In this document: in pieces, positions 37,270 through 46,203 of the stretch | Layout of the letters: the number at the start of each line of letters is the position of its first letter | Numbering within the stretch: position 1 is the first letter of the stretch | Origin: CADBRN01 sp050944685 | Lineage (GTDB): Bacteria > Bacillota > Clostridia > Lachnospirales > Lachnospiraceae | Direction: 5' to 3' | Length of the DNA stretch: 64,000 nt | Assembly (NCBI GenBank): GCA_050944685.1 | Contig: JBMNRP010000004.1 | Coordinates: 1 to 64,000, forward strand | The notes under the pieces: model-generated | Seen by the model: the letters and a program-made list of their open reading frames with translations, nothing else | What the model was told of the DNA's origin: nothing | Database searches by the model: none | Made by a program: the position numbers and the translations under genes

Positions 37270-37808
37270 GATGTTGTTGTTTTATATTAAAGCGATACAA
37301 ATTGTTTCTGACAGCCCTGCTTGTTCTGCTTATCTTACATTTTTTCAATCCCTCTCTTGCTCGGGACACAGCATTCACTGCCTTGGATAGTTTTAAGGAA
37401 ATGCTCAGCCTGCTGCCACCCATTTTTGTGTTACTCGGTCTGATTGATGTGTGGGCACCCAAAGAAGTAATGATGCGATATCTTGGAGAACATGCCGGCT
37501 TCAAAGGCGTCGTCATTTCTTATTTATTTGGAGCAGTGGCGGCAGGCCCTCTTTACGCGGCATTCCCTGTGGCAATGATGCTGGTCAGAAAAGGATGCAG
37601 TTACCGCAACCTGATGATTTTCATGGGTTCCTGGTCCACCATAAAAATTACCATGCTGCTGTATGAGGTATCTTCGCTTGGCGTCCGTTTTATGCTTGTT
37701 CGTATGGTTTTGAATATAATCGGGATTTTCATTATAGCGCAGATCATGAATGCAATTGTTGATAAGGCTTCCAAAGATGATATATTGGAAATAGCAGAAA
37801 AACAATAA
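37266..37808 (+). CDS. Half-size permease, C-terminal partner (UPF0718/YraQ-like)
   Basis: 180 residues from the ATG at 37266, which overlaps the previous stop by 4 bases; a longer in-frame reading from further upstream lacks a ribosome site. Four or five helices. The block LFGAVAAGPLYAAFPVAMMLVRKG is typical of the permease family's signature region. With the previous gene it probably forms a two-subunit transporter; the substrate is unknown. The TetR gene 27 bases downstream suggests substrate- or drug-induced expression. Confidence 0.7.
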   Translation: MRCCCFILKRYKLFLTALLVLLILHFFNPSLARDTAFTALDSFKEMLSLLPPIFVLLGLIDVWAPKEVMMRYLGEHAGFKGVVISYLFGAVAAGPLYAAFPVAMMLVRKGCSYRNLMIFMGSWSTIKITMLLYEVSSLGVRFMLVRMVLNIIGIFIIAQIMNAIVDKASKDDILEIAEKQ

Positions 37809-37835
37809 GCAGTGATTTGAAAAGGTGGTGTTTGA

Positions 37836-38396
37836 ATGGATCGCCGGAAGCGAAAATGCAGACAGGCAATCTTCGACGCCTTTGCGGCATTACTTGTTCA
37901 GAAAGACTACAGTAAAATTACAGTTCAGGACATCATTGACAGAGCGGATGTCGGAAGAACCACTTTTTACGCACACTTCGAAACCAAGGACGCATTGCTG
38001 CAGGCGTTGTGCGAGAAATTGTTCGGACATATTATTCAGGTTCCCGAAGACTGTCCCCATACAAAAGGGCAGGATCCGAACGGAGAAACGATTCACTCCG
38101 TTTTTCTGCATATATTAAGACATCTGCAGGAAAATGACGATAGTATCGCAACGCTGCTTGCCTGCGATAATAATGAGCATTTCCTGCGTTACTTCAAAGC
38201 AAGTCTTAATGATTTTATCAGACAGGAATATGGCAATTCCTTCAAAAAATTTAAAGATATTCCGCAGGATTTTCTTGTCAACCATATTTCCGGCAGTTTT
38301 GTAGAAATGGTTTTATGGTGGCTGAAAAATAAGGAAAAATATACTACAACAGAATTAGATTACTATTTTCGTTCGGTTATCGGACCGTTATTATGA
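37836..38396 (+). CDS. TetR/AcrR family transcriptional regulator
   Basis: 186 residues. N-terminal helix-turn-helix ITVQDIIDRADVGRTTFYAH near residue 28-47, then a C-terminal helical domain of the kind with MVLWWLKNKEKYTTTELDYYF, common in clostridial TetR proteins next to exporters. Last gene of the permease operon; the palindrome at 36722-36736 is its likely operator. AAGGTGG precedes the ATG. Confidence 0.88.
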   Translation: MDRRKRKCRQAIFDAFAALLVQKDYSKITVQDIIDRADVGRTTFYAHFETKDALLQALCEKLFGHIIQVPEDCPHTKGQDPNGETIHSVFLHILRHLQENDDSIATLLACDNNEHFLRYFKASLNDFIRQEYGNSFKKFKDIPQDFLVNHISGSFVEMVLWWLKNKEKYTTTELDYYFRSVIGPLL

Positions 38397-38417
38397 AACA
38401 AATAATAAACACGGACT

Positions 38418-39275
38418 TTAATTCAGATTCAGCAGTTTCCGCTGAACAGTATGGGTCATGTAAAAAATCTGGTCATCCGGCACCCCGTTTTGTGCCAGAT
38501 AGTCTGTGTAGTGCACAAGTTCCTTTGTCCACTCGGGATTTTCGACCTGTCCTCCGTCGGTGGATATCATGACGTTGCGATAGCCGCAGACGCGGACGGC
38601 TTCAAGGTTTGCCGGAAGATTGCTTTTGTATGTGTTGTCGCCCATATTCTGCGCGTAGCAGTGCTCGAGGATGACATCATAATCATGTACCATCCGCGCC
38701 TGGTCTTTCAGGCTCATACCGACCAGCCACCACTCCGGATGTGTTATGACGATTTTTTTCACTCCTGCATCCCGGGCGGCTTCGACCACAATGAAACATT
38801 CCTCCGGCGATAAATGTCCGGTTGCGAGAACGACGTCATAGTCCCGGATCAGCTGGAAGATGTCCTTCATTTCCGGAACCGGCGTTCCATCCTTCACGAC
38901 TTCCACACATCCGTCTGTCGGACGATGGAACTTTTCCAGTGTATTGCGTGCGGCCTGTGTCGGGAGCCAGACGACCTTTGCGCCCATTTTCAGCGCACTT
39001 TCGACAGCAGCAGGGTTCAGACCTCCGACCTGCCGATTCAGTGTAATGCTTCCATACATGTGAAAATCGTTTTCTCCATGCATCCGTATATTGTACTGAT
39101 TGCACAGATATGCACGATCCGTCGTCGAACCCTGATGAGATTTCAGAACAATTCCGGCTGCGCCTGCCCGGACAGCTTCCTCCAGCAGCTCAAAATCGTC
39201 ATAACGGCGCATACGGACATCCGGTCTGGTGTGTACGTGCATATCAATAAGTCCCTTCAGCATTTCCATGGACAT
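38418..39275 (-). CDS. DUF6282-like metal-dependent hydrolase
   Basis: 285 residues. An amidohydrolase/PHP-like barrel: metal motif LIDMHVHTRPDVR at about residue 9-21, a possible carboxylate/lysine region AGIVLKSHQGST near 41, ATGHLSPEECF near 151, VITHPEWW near 176, and STDGGQVENPEW near 238. Members of this uncharacterised group often sit beside catabolic genes for organic acids. GGAGG lies about 7 bases before the start; three Met codons (39275, 39269, 39263) leave some doubt about the exact one. A hairpin abuts its ribosome site. Confidence 0.7.
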   Translation of the reverse strand: MSMEMLKGLIDMHVHTRPDVRMRRYDDFELLEEAVRAGAAGIVLKSHQGSTTDRAYLCNQYNIRMHGENDFHMYGSITLNRQVGGLNPAAVESALKMGAKVVWLPTQAARNTLEKFHRPTDGCVEVVKDGTPVPEMKDIFQLIRDYDVVLATGHLSPEECFIVVEAARDAGVKKIVITHPEWWLVGMSLKDQARMVHDYDVILEHCYAQNMGDNTYKSNLPANLEAVRVCGYRNVMISTDGGQVENPEWTKELVHYTDYLAQNGVPDDQIFYMTHTVQRKLLNLN

Positions 39276-39293
39276 AATAATTCCTCCAAAAAA

Positions 39294-39315
39294 GAGGCAG
39301 CCTGCACGCTGCCTC
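39294..39315 (-). terminator. Terminator hairpin abutting the next gene's ribosome site
   Basis: Read leftward: GAGGCAGC, a 6-base loop, GCTGCCTC, then TTTTTT followed directly by GGAGG and the ATG of the DUF6282-like gene 18 bases on. It follows the 94-residue gene. It may end that gene's mRNA or act as an attenuator of the next gene. Confidence 0.75.
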
Positions 39316-39323
39316 TCCCTCAG

Positions 39324-39608
39324 TTATGCTTCTTCAATGTAGTCATCAACGATCTCGTAAAACTCTTTCTCTCTGCGACGATCGGCTTCCAAAGCTCGTC
39401 TGTCACGATCCCCCTGAGCCGCCGTGGAATACTGCTTCACATAAGGCCCGAAAATACCCGTCAACAACATTGCCCAGTTCGAAGTGCTTCTCGTGTTTAC
39501 AACCGTTCTCATTGCCTGCATCTCCATTACTTGCATCTCCCTCAACAATTGAATAACTGACAACTTGTTGTCGCTCTTCAGGAAGTTTTCTTCCCTCTCT
39601 GAATTCAT
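39324..39608 (-). CDS. Small hypothetical protein
   Basis: 94 residues, not recognised. The middle (SNWAMLLTGIFGPYVKQYS, about 43-61) is mildly hydrophobic; both ends are strongly charged and likely helical (RDRRALEADRRREKEFYEIV). It could be a small membrane-associated or coiled-coil protein. GAGGG lies in front of the start region. It lies between the carbonic anhydrase and the DUF6282-like gene, all leftward. No function can be assigned. Confidence 0.5.
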   Translation of the reverse strand: MNSEREENFLKSDNKLSVIQLLREMQVMEMQAMRTVVNTRSTSNWAMLLTGIFGPYVKQYSTAAQGDRDRRALEADRRREKEFYEIVDDYIEEA

Positions 39609-39712
39609 CGTAACAGCAATGGGCGAAAAAATCTAATACTCTTTTTGAAGGTAAATTATAACGTTTAGTAATAATTCTCCGTCATGGTTTTCCGTGTGAA
39701 AAAGTTCCAATG

Positions 39713-40297
39713 TCATTCCTTGTTTTTTCCATCATCCAGTATCTCCACACGGGCATCCTCAAGATGGAACATTCCGGCAGCTACCACCAGGTGATCCTTT
39801 GATGAGGGGTCTGTTTCCCGGCTGCTTTTCAGTACTTCCCGGATTTCTGCGGCCGCGTACCGCGCATTCAGCGCTGCAATGCGTTCCTCATTCTTTTCAT
39901 TACCGGCTGCTGCACGTATTTTCGTGATAATATCGCTGATGAGAGGACTGCCTTTCCCTTCTGCGACAGATGCAGCCACGGCGCCGCAGTGGGTATGCCC
40001 GAGTACAAGAATCAGACGCGTGCCCAGATGCTCAACCGCGTAGGCGATACTGCCGAGAGCCTCCGCCCCGATTGTATTGCCTGCCGTCCGGATCACGAAC
40101 AGATCTCCGCAGCCCGCATGAAACATCGCCTCCGGAACGACACGGGAATCCGAGCAAGTCACAATAACCGCGTAGGGCGATTGTCCATTAACCAGATGTT
40201 CGACTTTTGCTCCGGACAAATCTCCGGTGCTCCCATTATCTCTCCAGATCCGGTTGCCCTCCATCAGCTTCTTCATTGCTTCTTCTGCTGTCATCAT
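39713..40297 (-). CDS. Beta-class carbonic anhydrase
   Basis: 194 residues. Zinc ligands and active-site pair are visible: CSDSRV near residue 48-53 (Cys, Asp-Arg dyad) and HTHCGAV near 101-107 (His, Cys). It hydrates CO2 to bicarbonate. In a fermenting anaerobe it may balance CO2/bicarbonate for carboxylating or decarboxylating steps such as citrate use. GGAGG lies about 10 bases before the start. Confidence 0.92.
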   Translation of the reverse strand: MMTAEEAMKKLMEGNRIWRDNGSTGDLSGAKVEHLVNGQSPYAVIVTCSDSRVVPEAMFHAGCGDLFVIRTAGNTIGAEALGSIAYAVEHLGTRLILVLGHTHCGAVAASVAEGKGSPLISDIITKIRAAAGNEKNEERIAALNARYAAAEIREVLKSSRETDPSSKDHLVVAAGMFHLEDARVEILDDGKNKE

Positions 40298-40467
40298 TAA
40301 AAATATACCTCCTTGCCTCCGTCCCTGCAGCGGACGGACAGAACCAGTTTAAAAAGAAATCCATTGTTATGTGTTTGCTGACTGATCGGCATCAGCCGCC
40401 GGCCTCGGGTTATGCAGGAAAGGCATGCATCTGTGCAGTTTTCTGCCGTATTTCCTGAAAATCTCTG

Positions 40468-40476
40468 TGTTATACT
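40468..40476 (+). promoter_or_regulatory. Extended -10 promoter of the chromate-type transporter pair
   Basis: TGTTATACT, an extended -10, about 38 bases before the GTG start at 40514. The -35 region is weak, as expected for this promoter type. Confidence 0.55.
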
Positions 40477-40513
40477 AATATTAATGTTTTTCAAAATAGA
40501 ACAGGAGGTGCCA

Positions 40514-41077
40514 GTGAAAAACAAAAAAGCGCTCCCCGGGCTGTTCCGTGATTTTTTTAAATTCGGCTGCTTTACTTTTGGCGGCGGATGGAGTATCGTC
40601 GCGCAGATGCAGGAACTATACGTGGAAAAACGACATACCCTGACGGATGAAGAACTGCTCGATCTGACCTCGGTCGGTCGCAGCCTTCCCGGTACGATGA
40701 TCGGAAACATCGCGGTGCTGTACGGCAGCCGCATTGCCGGCTACGCAGGCGGCGTAACGGCACTTTTCGCCATGGTGCTCGCGCCGTTTTTGATTCTTTC
40801 GGTCATCGCCGGATTTTACCAGCTCTTTCAGAGCAATCCGGTTGTTGCCGATGCCATGATGGGCGTACGTGCGTCCGTTGTGCCGATCATCGCCTGTGCC
40901 GCACTCCGAATGGTCAAGGGAGCTTACCGTTTTCCGCCGTGTATTTTAGTCACGATCGCCTGTGCCGTATTGTATATCTTCTTCGACGTAAGCTGTGTCT
41001 GGCTTGTCATTTTCGGTGCCGTCAGCGGTTTCCTGATTACCGCTCTCTATGAGAGAAACGGAGGTACCATGTCATGA
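40514..41077 (+). CDS. Chromate transporter family, first half-size subunit
   Basis: 187 residues from a GTG start with AGGAGG 5 bases upstream; longer in-frame readings lack a site. CHR-family motif FFKFGCFTFGGGWSIVAQMQ near the N-terminus, then LTDEELLDLTSVGRSLPGTM, and five to six helices. Short-chain CHR proteins work as pairs. The substrate may be chromate or another oxyanion or organic anion and is not settled by sequence. Overlaps the next gene by 4 bases. Confidence 0.85.
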   Translation: MKNKKALPGLFRDFFKFGCFTFGGGWSIVAQMQELYVEKRHTLTDEELLDLTSVGRSLPGTMIGNIAVLYGSRIAGYAGGVTALFAMVLAPFLILSVIAGFYQLFQSNPVVADAMMGVRASVVPIIACAALRMVKGAYRFPPCILVTIACAVLYIFFDVSCVWLVIFGAVSGFLITALYERNGGTMS

Positions 41078-41634
41078 TCTACCTTCAGCTTTTCTGGTCG
41101 TTCGTCAAAATCGGATTTACCAGTTTCGGAGGTTTGTCGATGATTCCGCTGATCACAAGTGAAATGTCTGCCCATCATTGGATGACGGCTTCTGAAATCT
41201 CGGATATTGTCGCGATTGCCGAGATGACCCCCGGACCTCTGGGACTGAACTGCGCTACCTTTGCCGGAATAAAGGCCGCCGGCATTGCCGGCGCCGTCTG
41301 CGCCAATCTCGGGGTTCTGCTTCCGAGCTACTCGCTCTGCGCCGTTGCTGCGATCTTCTTCAACAAATTCAAAAACAGCCACGTGATGCAGCATATGCTC
41401 GTCGGTATACGGCCGGCGTGTATCGGTATGGTCGCCGGCGTGCTGGTCACACTGGCGCTTTCCAACTACACAAGAACACTTCCCGGCAGCGCGTCCGCCG
41501 TTCTGAACCCCTTCGCGATTGTGATCAGTCTGATTGATTTTGTCCTTTTGCTGCGCTTCCGCTGGAGTATTCCCAAAATCATACTGCTGAGTGCCGCGCT
41601 TGGCATTCTCTTTTTCGGGATCCTCGGCTGGTAA
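41074..41634 (+). CDS. Chromate transporter family, second half-size subunit
   Basis: 186 residues. The repeat of the same motif is seen as FVKIGFTSFGGLSMIPLI near residue 10-27 and VAIAEMTPGPLGLNCATF near 48. Starts inside the stop of the preceding gene (ATGA), so the two subunits are coupled. Followed by a strong hairpin shared with the convergent citrate transporter gene. Confidence 0.87.
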   Translation: MIYLQLFWSFVKIGFTSFGGLSMIPLITSEMSAHHWMTASEISDIVAIAEMTPGPLGLNCATFAGIKAAGIAGAVCANLGVLLPSYSLCAVAAIFFNKFKNSHVMQHMLVGIRPACIGMVAGVLVTLALSNYTRTLPGSASAVLNPFAIVISLIDFVLLLRFRWSIPKIILLSAALGILFFGILGW

Positions 41635-41681
41635 AACGGCAGGCGGTATGCCTTGCACTCCTCCCGGAATCCCTGATGCAC

Positions 41682-41715
41682 AAACAGACGCCCGCGGGGC
41701 GCCTGTTTGCTTTTT
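41682..41715 (+). terminator. Terminator between the CHR pair and the citrate transporter
   Basis: AAACAGACGCC pairs with GGCGCCTGTTT (one mismatch) around a GC-rich loop and is followed by GCTTTTT. It lies between convergent genes and may work in both directions. Confidence 0.8.
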
Positions 41716-41730
41716 GTACGGTGTATCTAA

Positions 41731-43146
41731 TTATAGCGGAATGATTCCGATAATGATCGAAAAGATCATACAGATAATCGAAAACGCCCATACATACAAG
41801 AACGAGTTCTTTATGTGATCCTTGATACTGACGTCCGCCAGACCCAGACCAAGGAGTGTGGCAGGAACCATCGGGCTGATGAATGTCGCACAGTTACGGC
41901 AGATAACCATCGCAATCGCGATCGGCAGAGCATCCACTCCGTAGGAAGCACCGATACCAATCATGACCGGAAGCATTCCGTAGAAGTAGGAGTCTGTGTC
42001 AAATGCAAGTGCAAGCGGTACGGACAATACGCCGATGACGATCGGAAGATGCTTTCCGAGGAAATCCGGGAGAATCATCGTGATGACATCTGACATACAG
42101 GTGACAACGCTGGCCGTCTCAGTACCCTCCGGCAGAGCCAGTTTTGAAGAAATCGCAAGGTTCAGTGTGGTCGCTCCGTCCGCCGGAACAGCTTTGACCA
42201 TAATGCCCATCAGAACCGCAGCGCCCATCAGCGTCGTGCACATCATCATAGACGCTTCTGCGTGAGAGTTCAGGACCTTTTTCATCAGATTCAGATGTCT
42301 GTAATTGACCAGAAGCGCAATCAGAACACCAAGCATGAACGGATAATAGCTCGGGAATTTATCCCAGATCAGCATCGCGATGACCGCGATAGTCAGGATC
42401 AGATTGAATGCAAACAGTTTCGGACGAGCCAGTTCATTCGCGTTCTCTTTTTCTTCATCAGAAAGAATAACTTCTCCCTCTTCTGCCGCCAGTTTTCCGT
42501 GAAGACCTGCGCCTCTCGTCTTTTCCTGAAAACCGGTGAGCACGGCATGTGCCATGGCAAGGATAATACCGAAGATTTGAACCGGCACAATGGTTCTCCA
42601 GAGAGAACCGGCTTCCATTCCGAGCACGGAAGCCGCACGCATGGTCGGTCCTGCCCAGGGCATCAGATTCATGACACCCATGGAAAGGACGGCAATACGA
42701 AGCAGAGAAGTCGCGCGCATATGCATTTTTTTATAAATCGGAAGCATCGAAGGAACGACGATCAGGAATGTCGAGGCACCACCGCCGTCCAGATGGCCGA
42801 TGATCGCAAGCACACAGGTCATGATTGAAACTCCCATGACACTGTCGCCTACTTTTGACATCAGTTTATTGATGATGACGTCAAACATGCCTGCATCCGT
42901 CATGATGCCGAAGAATGTGACGGAAAACACGAACAATGCAGCGGTTGGACCGGTACTGGTGAATCCCTGCTTGATCAGTTCACCAATGTCATCTACGCTG
43001 TAGTAACCAACCAGAACCAGAATCAATGCGAGAATGGACGGGTAACAGATGAACGCCAGTGCCGGCGTCATTTTGCTTTTAAATAAAGTCACGACTATCG
43101 CGACAATCGTTGCGAAGCCCAGAAGTCCTACGACTATCGAGTTCAT
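41731..43146 (-). CDS. CitMHS-family citrate/proton (or metal-citrate) symporter
   Basis: 471 residues with about 12 helices. Family features: a first block LFVFSVTFFGIMTDAGMFD near 71, IGHLDGGGASTFLIVVPSML near 115, MNLMPWAGPTMRAASVLG near 159 and the second-repeat block PLALAFDTDSYFYGMLPV near 385. CitMHS carriers import citrate with protons or as a metal complex. It follows citF by about 50 bases and is the last gene of the leftward citrate unit. Confidence 0.9.
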   Translation of the reverse strand: MNSIVVGLLGFATIVAIVVTLFKSKMTPALAFICYPSILALILVLVGYYSVDDIGELIKQGFTSTGPTAALFVFSVTFFGIMTDAGMFDVIINKLMSKVGDSVMGVSIMTCVLAIIGHLDGGGASTFLIVVPSMLPIYKKMHMRATSLLRIAVLSMGVMNLMPWAGPTMRAASVLGMEAGSLWRTIVPVQIFGIILAMAHAVLTGFQEKTRGAGLHGKLAAEEGEVILSDEEKENANELARPKLFAFNLILTIAVIAMLIWDKFPSYYPFMLGVLIALLVNYRHLNLMKKVLNSHAEASMMMCTTLMGAAVLMGIMVKAVPADGATTLNLAISSKLALPEGTETASVVTCMSDVITMILPDFLGKHLPIVIGVLSVPLALAFDTDSYFYGMLPVMIGIGASYGVDALPIAIAMVICRNCATFISPMVPATLLGLGLADVSIKDHIKNSFLYVWAFSIICMIFSIIIGIIPL

Positions 43147-43197
43147 GTAAAATCTCCTTTAGTTTTTGCCTTGATTAAATCCTTCTCCGTCATATGC

Positions 43198-44760
43198 TCA
43201 GGCGTCCAGCGAGAACGGTTTCACCTGGCGAACGACATCCATGACCGTTCCATCGCGCGCTTCGATAATTCCGACGATGCGGTCTTCAAACTGAACTTTT
43301 TCCGGCTCACCTGTAATAGAATAGGCAATGTCCCGTAAATGCTCGATCGTCGTGATTGGCAGGTTCGTATTTTTCGTCGCGTCTATGAGATCCTGTCTCT
43401 TCGGGTTAATCGCGATACCGTAATCGGTAACAACTACATCCACATCCTCGCCCGGCGTCGTGATCGTAGTACATTCCGTGCAGATTGTCGGGATCCTTCC
43501 CTGCATAATCGGAGCAATGATAATCGTGCACTTCGCACCGCAGGCAGTATCCGGATGACCGCCCTGAGCACCGGTGATATAACCGTCGGACCCTACCACA
43601 ACGTTGCAGTTAAAGTGCGTATCGACCTCCAGTGCCGCAAGGATGACGATATCCAGCCGGTTGACATATGCGCCTTTTGTAAGCGGACTCGCATATTCTC
43701 CTGCCATGATAAAGTGATGATGCGGGTTCTCGGCGACGGATCTGACCGCTTCCAGATCGAAGTCCTGTGTATCGACCAGCTCACGAATCAGTCCCTCATC
43801 AAGCAGATCACACATCGGCTTCGCGATACCGCCGACGCCAAGCGACATATGAATGTTGCGTTTGCGCATCTCGTCAGCGAGGAATTTCGTCGATGCTATC
43901 GACGCACCGCCCACACCGGTCTGATAGGTAAAACCCTCCTTAAAATACGGACTTGCCACAACAAAATCCGAGCAGTATTTTGCTATCAGCAGTTTCCGCT
44001 GGTCTGTCGTCGGTTTCGCGGCACCCGTCGCAATCTTTGTCGGATCTCCGATGCTGTCGACAACAACCACGTAGTCCACATAGATTCCCTTGATCTGCTG
44101 CGGAAAGTTCGGGAAGGGTACCAGGGTATCGGTGACAGCGACCACTTTTTCTGCGTGCAGCGCGTCAGGCGCTGCGTAGGACAGGACCCCGCAGTCTGCC
44201 TTTCCGCCGTTTGCGCCGAGGTTTCCATAATCATCCGAAGTCGGCGCACCGATAAAAGCAATATCAATTTTAACTTCCCCGGATTTAATCGCGCGCACAC
44301 GGCCACCGTGGGAAGCCATAATGGCCAATCCTTTCAGATGTCCTTCCGAAATGGCTTTGCCGATTTTTCCGCGGACGCCTGAAGAGCGGATATTGGTCAC
44401 GGTTCCATCGTCGAGATATGGAACGATCGGATCATTCTGCGCACCCATGGAGGATGCCGCGATCGTCAGATTTTTGATACCCATGCGGTGACATTCTTCA
44501 ATCACCATGTTCAGGACTTTGTCACCATTTCGGAAATGATGATGAAAGCTGAGCGTCATGCCGTCTTTGATACCGCATTTGACCAGTGCGTCATGAATCG
44601 AACCGAGAACTTTGTTTTCAGTGGAGTTGATCACACATTTAATTTTATGCGATTCTGTCTGGATCTCCGCACCGTCATAGTAGTGCGAGCCATGAAAAAC
44701 TTCTTTGCCTGTCTGTTTCAGGATCTCTTCCGGAATATCTCTTCCAACTGCATTAATCAT
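43198..44760 (-). CDS. citF: Citrate lyase alpha subunit (citrate CoA-transferase)
   Basis: 520 residues, normal length. CitF-typical segments: KCGIKDGMTLSFHHHFRNGD near 63, IVPYLDDGTVTNIRSSGVRG near 108, TGVGGASIASTKFLADEM near 280, and TTITTPGEDVDVVVTDYGI near 435. It exchanges the acetyl group on the carrier subunit for citrate. Directly after citE (2-base gap). The start is preceded by a GGGAGA. Part of the D-E-F order usual for the complex. Confidence 0.95.
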   Translation of the reverse strand: MINAVGRDIPEEILKQTGKEVFHGSHYYDGAEIQTESHKIKCVINSTENKVLGSIHDALVKCGIKDGMTLSFHHHFRNGDKVLNMVIEECHRMGIKNLTIAASSMGAQNDPIVPYLDDGTVTNIRSSGVRGKIGKAISEGHLKGLAIMASHGGRVRAIKSGEVKIDIAFIGAPTSDDYGNLGANGGKADCGVLSYAAPDALHAEKVVAVTDTLVPFPNFPQQIKGIYVDYVVVVDSIGDPTKIATGAAKPTTDQRKLLIAKYCSDFVVASPYFKEGFTYQTGVGGASIASTKFLADEMRKRNIHMSLGVGGIAKPMCDLLDEGLIRELVDTQDFDLEAVRSVAENPHHHFIMAGEYASPLTKGAYVNRLDIVILAALEVDTHFNCNVVVGSDGYITGAQGGHPDTACGAKCTIIIAPIMQGRIPTICTECTTITTPGEDVDVVVTDYGIAINPKRQDLIDATKNTNLPITTIEHLRDIAYSITGEPEKVQFEDRIVGIIEARDGTVMDVVRQVKPFSLDA

Positions 44761-44762
44761 TT

Positions 44763-45671
44763 TTACAGATCTCCCTTATATACGCCGGATGCTTTTGCGA
44801 GTGCAATAGTTCTTTTCGCGCCGTCATAGAACGCTATATCAATCATCTTGCCGTCGACCGTAAATACGCCGATCCCTTTTGCCTTCTTGTCATCAATCTC
44901 GCGGATGACCTTCTCGGCAAAAATGATGTCTTTTTGTTTTGGCGTAAAGATATCGTGGACAATGTCGATCTGACGCGGATTGATAATCGACTTGCCGTCA
45001 AACCCCATCATCTTGATCGTTTCTACGTCCTTGCGGAATCCTTCCATATCGTCCAGATTGGTCCAGACCGTGTCAAAACACTGTACACCTGCTGCGCGGG
45101 CAGCTATGACCATCTGCTGTCTCGCTCCCATCAGCTCGACACCGGTACCGGTGATTGTGGTGTGCAGATCTTTTGTATAGTCCCCGCCGGAAAGTGCGAC
45201 GCCGATCATGCGGTTGGAAGATTTGCAGATTTCGTAGCAATTCATTACGCCTTTTGCCGACTCCAGTGCAGCCATCAACAGAGTCGATCCGACAGGACGG
45301 CCGAATTCCTTCTCCGCCGCTTCAACTTTTTCTTCAACCGTTTTGACCATTTCAGCGTCTTCCGTCTTCGGGATACGGATTGTGTCTGCTCCGCACGCGA
45401 CTACGCAGCGGATATCTTCTTCCCACAGATCTGTGTCCAGACCATTGATACGGACAACCTTTTCAGCGCCTCTGTAATCGAGCGTGGTCAGGGCGTGGTA
45501 CAGGGAGAAACGGGCGGTATCCTTGGAGGTCACGGCAACCGCATCTTCGAGATCAAACATCAGTGAATCTGCTTTATATATGTACGGGTCCTTCAGAAGC
45601 GACGGCTTCTGCGCGTTCAGAAACATCATGGATCTTCTGAGCCTGTTTTTATTTGGATTATTGCTGGTCAT
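44763..45671 (-). CDS. citE: Citrate lyase beta subunit (citryl-ACP lyase)
   Basis: 302 residues from the ATG at 45671, which overlaps the citD stop (ATGA); a longer reading upstream overlaps citD and is rejected. HpcH/CitE barrel: RRSMMFLNAQ near the start, SLMFDLEDAVAV near 37, ADTIRIPKTEDAEMV near 90, VGVALSGGDYTKDL near 160 and metal-site residues in GFDGKSIINPRQI near 240. Cleaves citryl-carrier into acetyl-carrier and oxaloacetate. Confidence 0.94.
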   Translation of the reverse strand: MTSNNPNKNRLRRSMMFLNAQKPSLLKDPYIYKADSLMFDLEDAVAVTSKDTARFSLYHALTTLDYRGAEKVVRINGLDTDLWEEDIRCVVACGADTIRIPKTEDAEMVKTVEEKVEAAEKEFGRPVGSTLLMAALESAKGVMNCYEICKSSNRMIGVALSGGDYTKDLHTTITGTGVELMGARQQMVIAARAAGVQCFDTVWTNLDDMEGFRKDVETIKMMGFDGKSIINPRQIDIVHDIFTPKQKDIIFAEKVIREIDDKKAKGIGVFTVDGKMIDIAFYDGAKRTIALAKASGVYKGDL

Positions 45672-45967
45672 CTGATCACTCCTCCCCAAGGCAGATCCTT
45701 GTACTGATCGACAGATCGAAAAACCGCACCTTCGATTCTCGCTTTGATCGTGCAATCCAGCGCACCTTTGTCGACGATGGAAATTTTCACATTGTTGATA
45801 CCGAGGCGCTCCAGCGTTTCATATGTGACCTTTCGGATCTGATGACCGAACTGATTGGCTACGGAACTCTCAAGCGAGAAATCGATCTTTCCGTCTCCCG
45901 GTTCAATCGAGACCAGGCAGTCGCTGGATTCCACCGTTCCCGCAACAGCGGGTTTTTTAATATCCAT
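45668..45967 (-). CDS. citD: Citrate lyase acyl carrier protein (gamma subunit)
   Basis: 99 residues. The prosthetic group site is the serine at residue 14 in AGTVESSDCLV, as in known CitD. The end DKGALDCTIKARIEGAV is typical. AAGGAGG lies 6 bases before the ATG at 45967. It must receive 2'-(5''-triphosphoribosyl)-3'-dephospho-CoA, the job of the CitX and CitG activities encoded at 48.9-51.0 kb. First structural gene of the citDEF unit. Confidence 0.93.
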   Translation of the reverse strand: MDIKKPAVAGTVESSDCLVSIEPGDGKIDFSLESSVANQFGHQIRKVTYETLERLGINNVKISIVDKGALDCTIKARIEGAVFRSVDQYKDLPWGGVIR

Positions 45968-46203
45968 AAGTACCTCCTTTTTATTATGAATTTTCAATTG
46001 TTGTGGTTCACACGCCTGCTGTAACGACGAACGTGAATACGAGCCAAAATTGTTTTCACGCGCTGCTACGTAAATTACCTTCGGCCCAGTGTATTTATTC
46101 TGTGCGTGTACGACGGACCTGCGAGCCATAACAAATGATTTCACTGATATCTTCCGGTCCACACCGTTTTCCGGAGAATTTTCGAACGGTTCCTTTGCCA
46201 TGC
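45968..46203 (-). other. Gap between the LysR gene and citD
   Basis: 236 bases upstream of citD. It must hold the citD promoter unless the mRNA runs through from the LysR gene. I see no convincing -35/-10 pair and no clear dyad. Confidence 0.3.
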
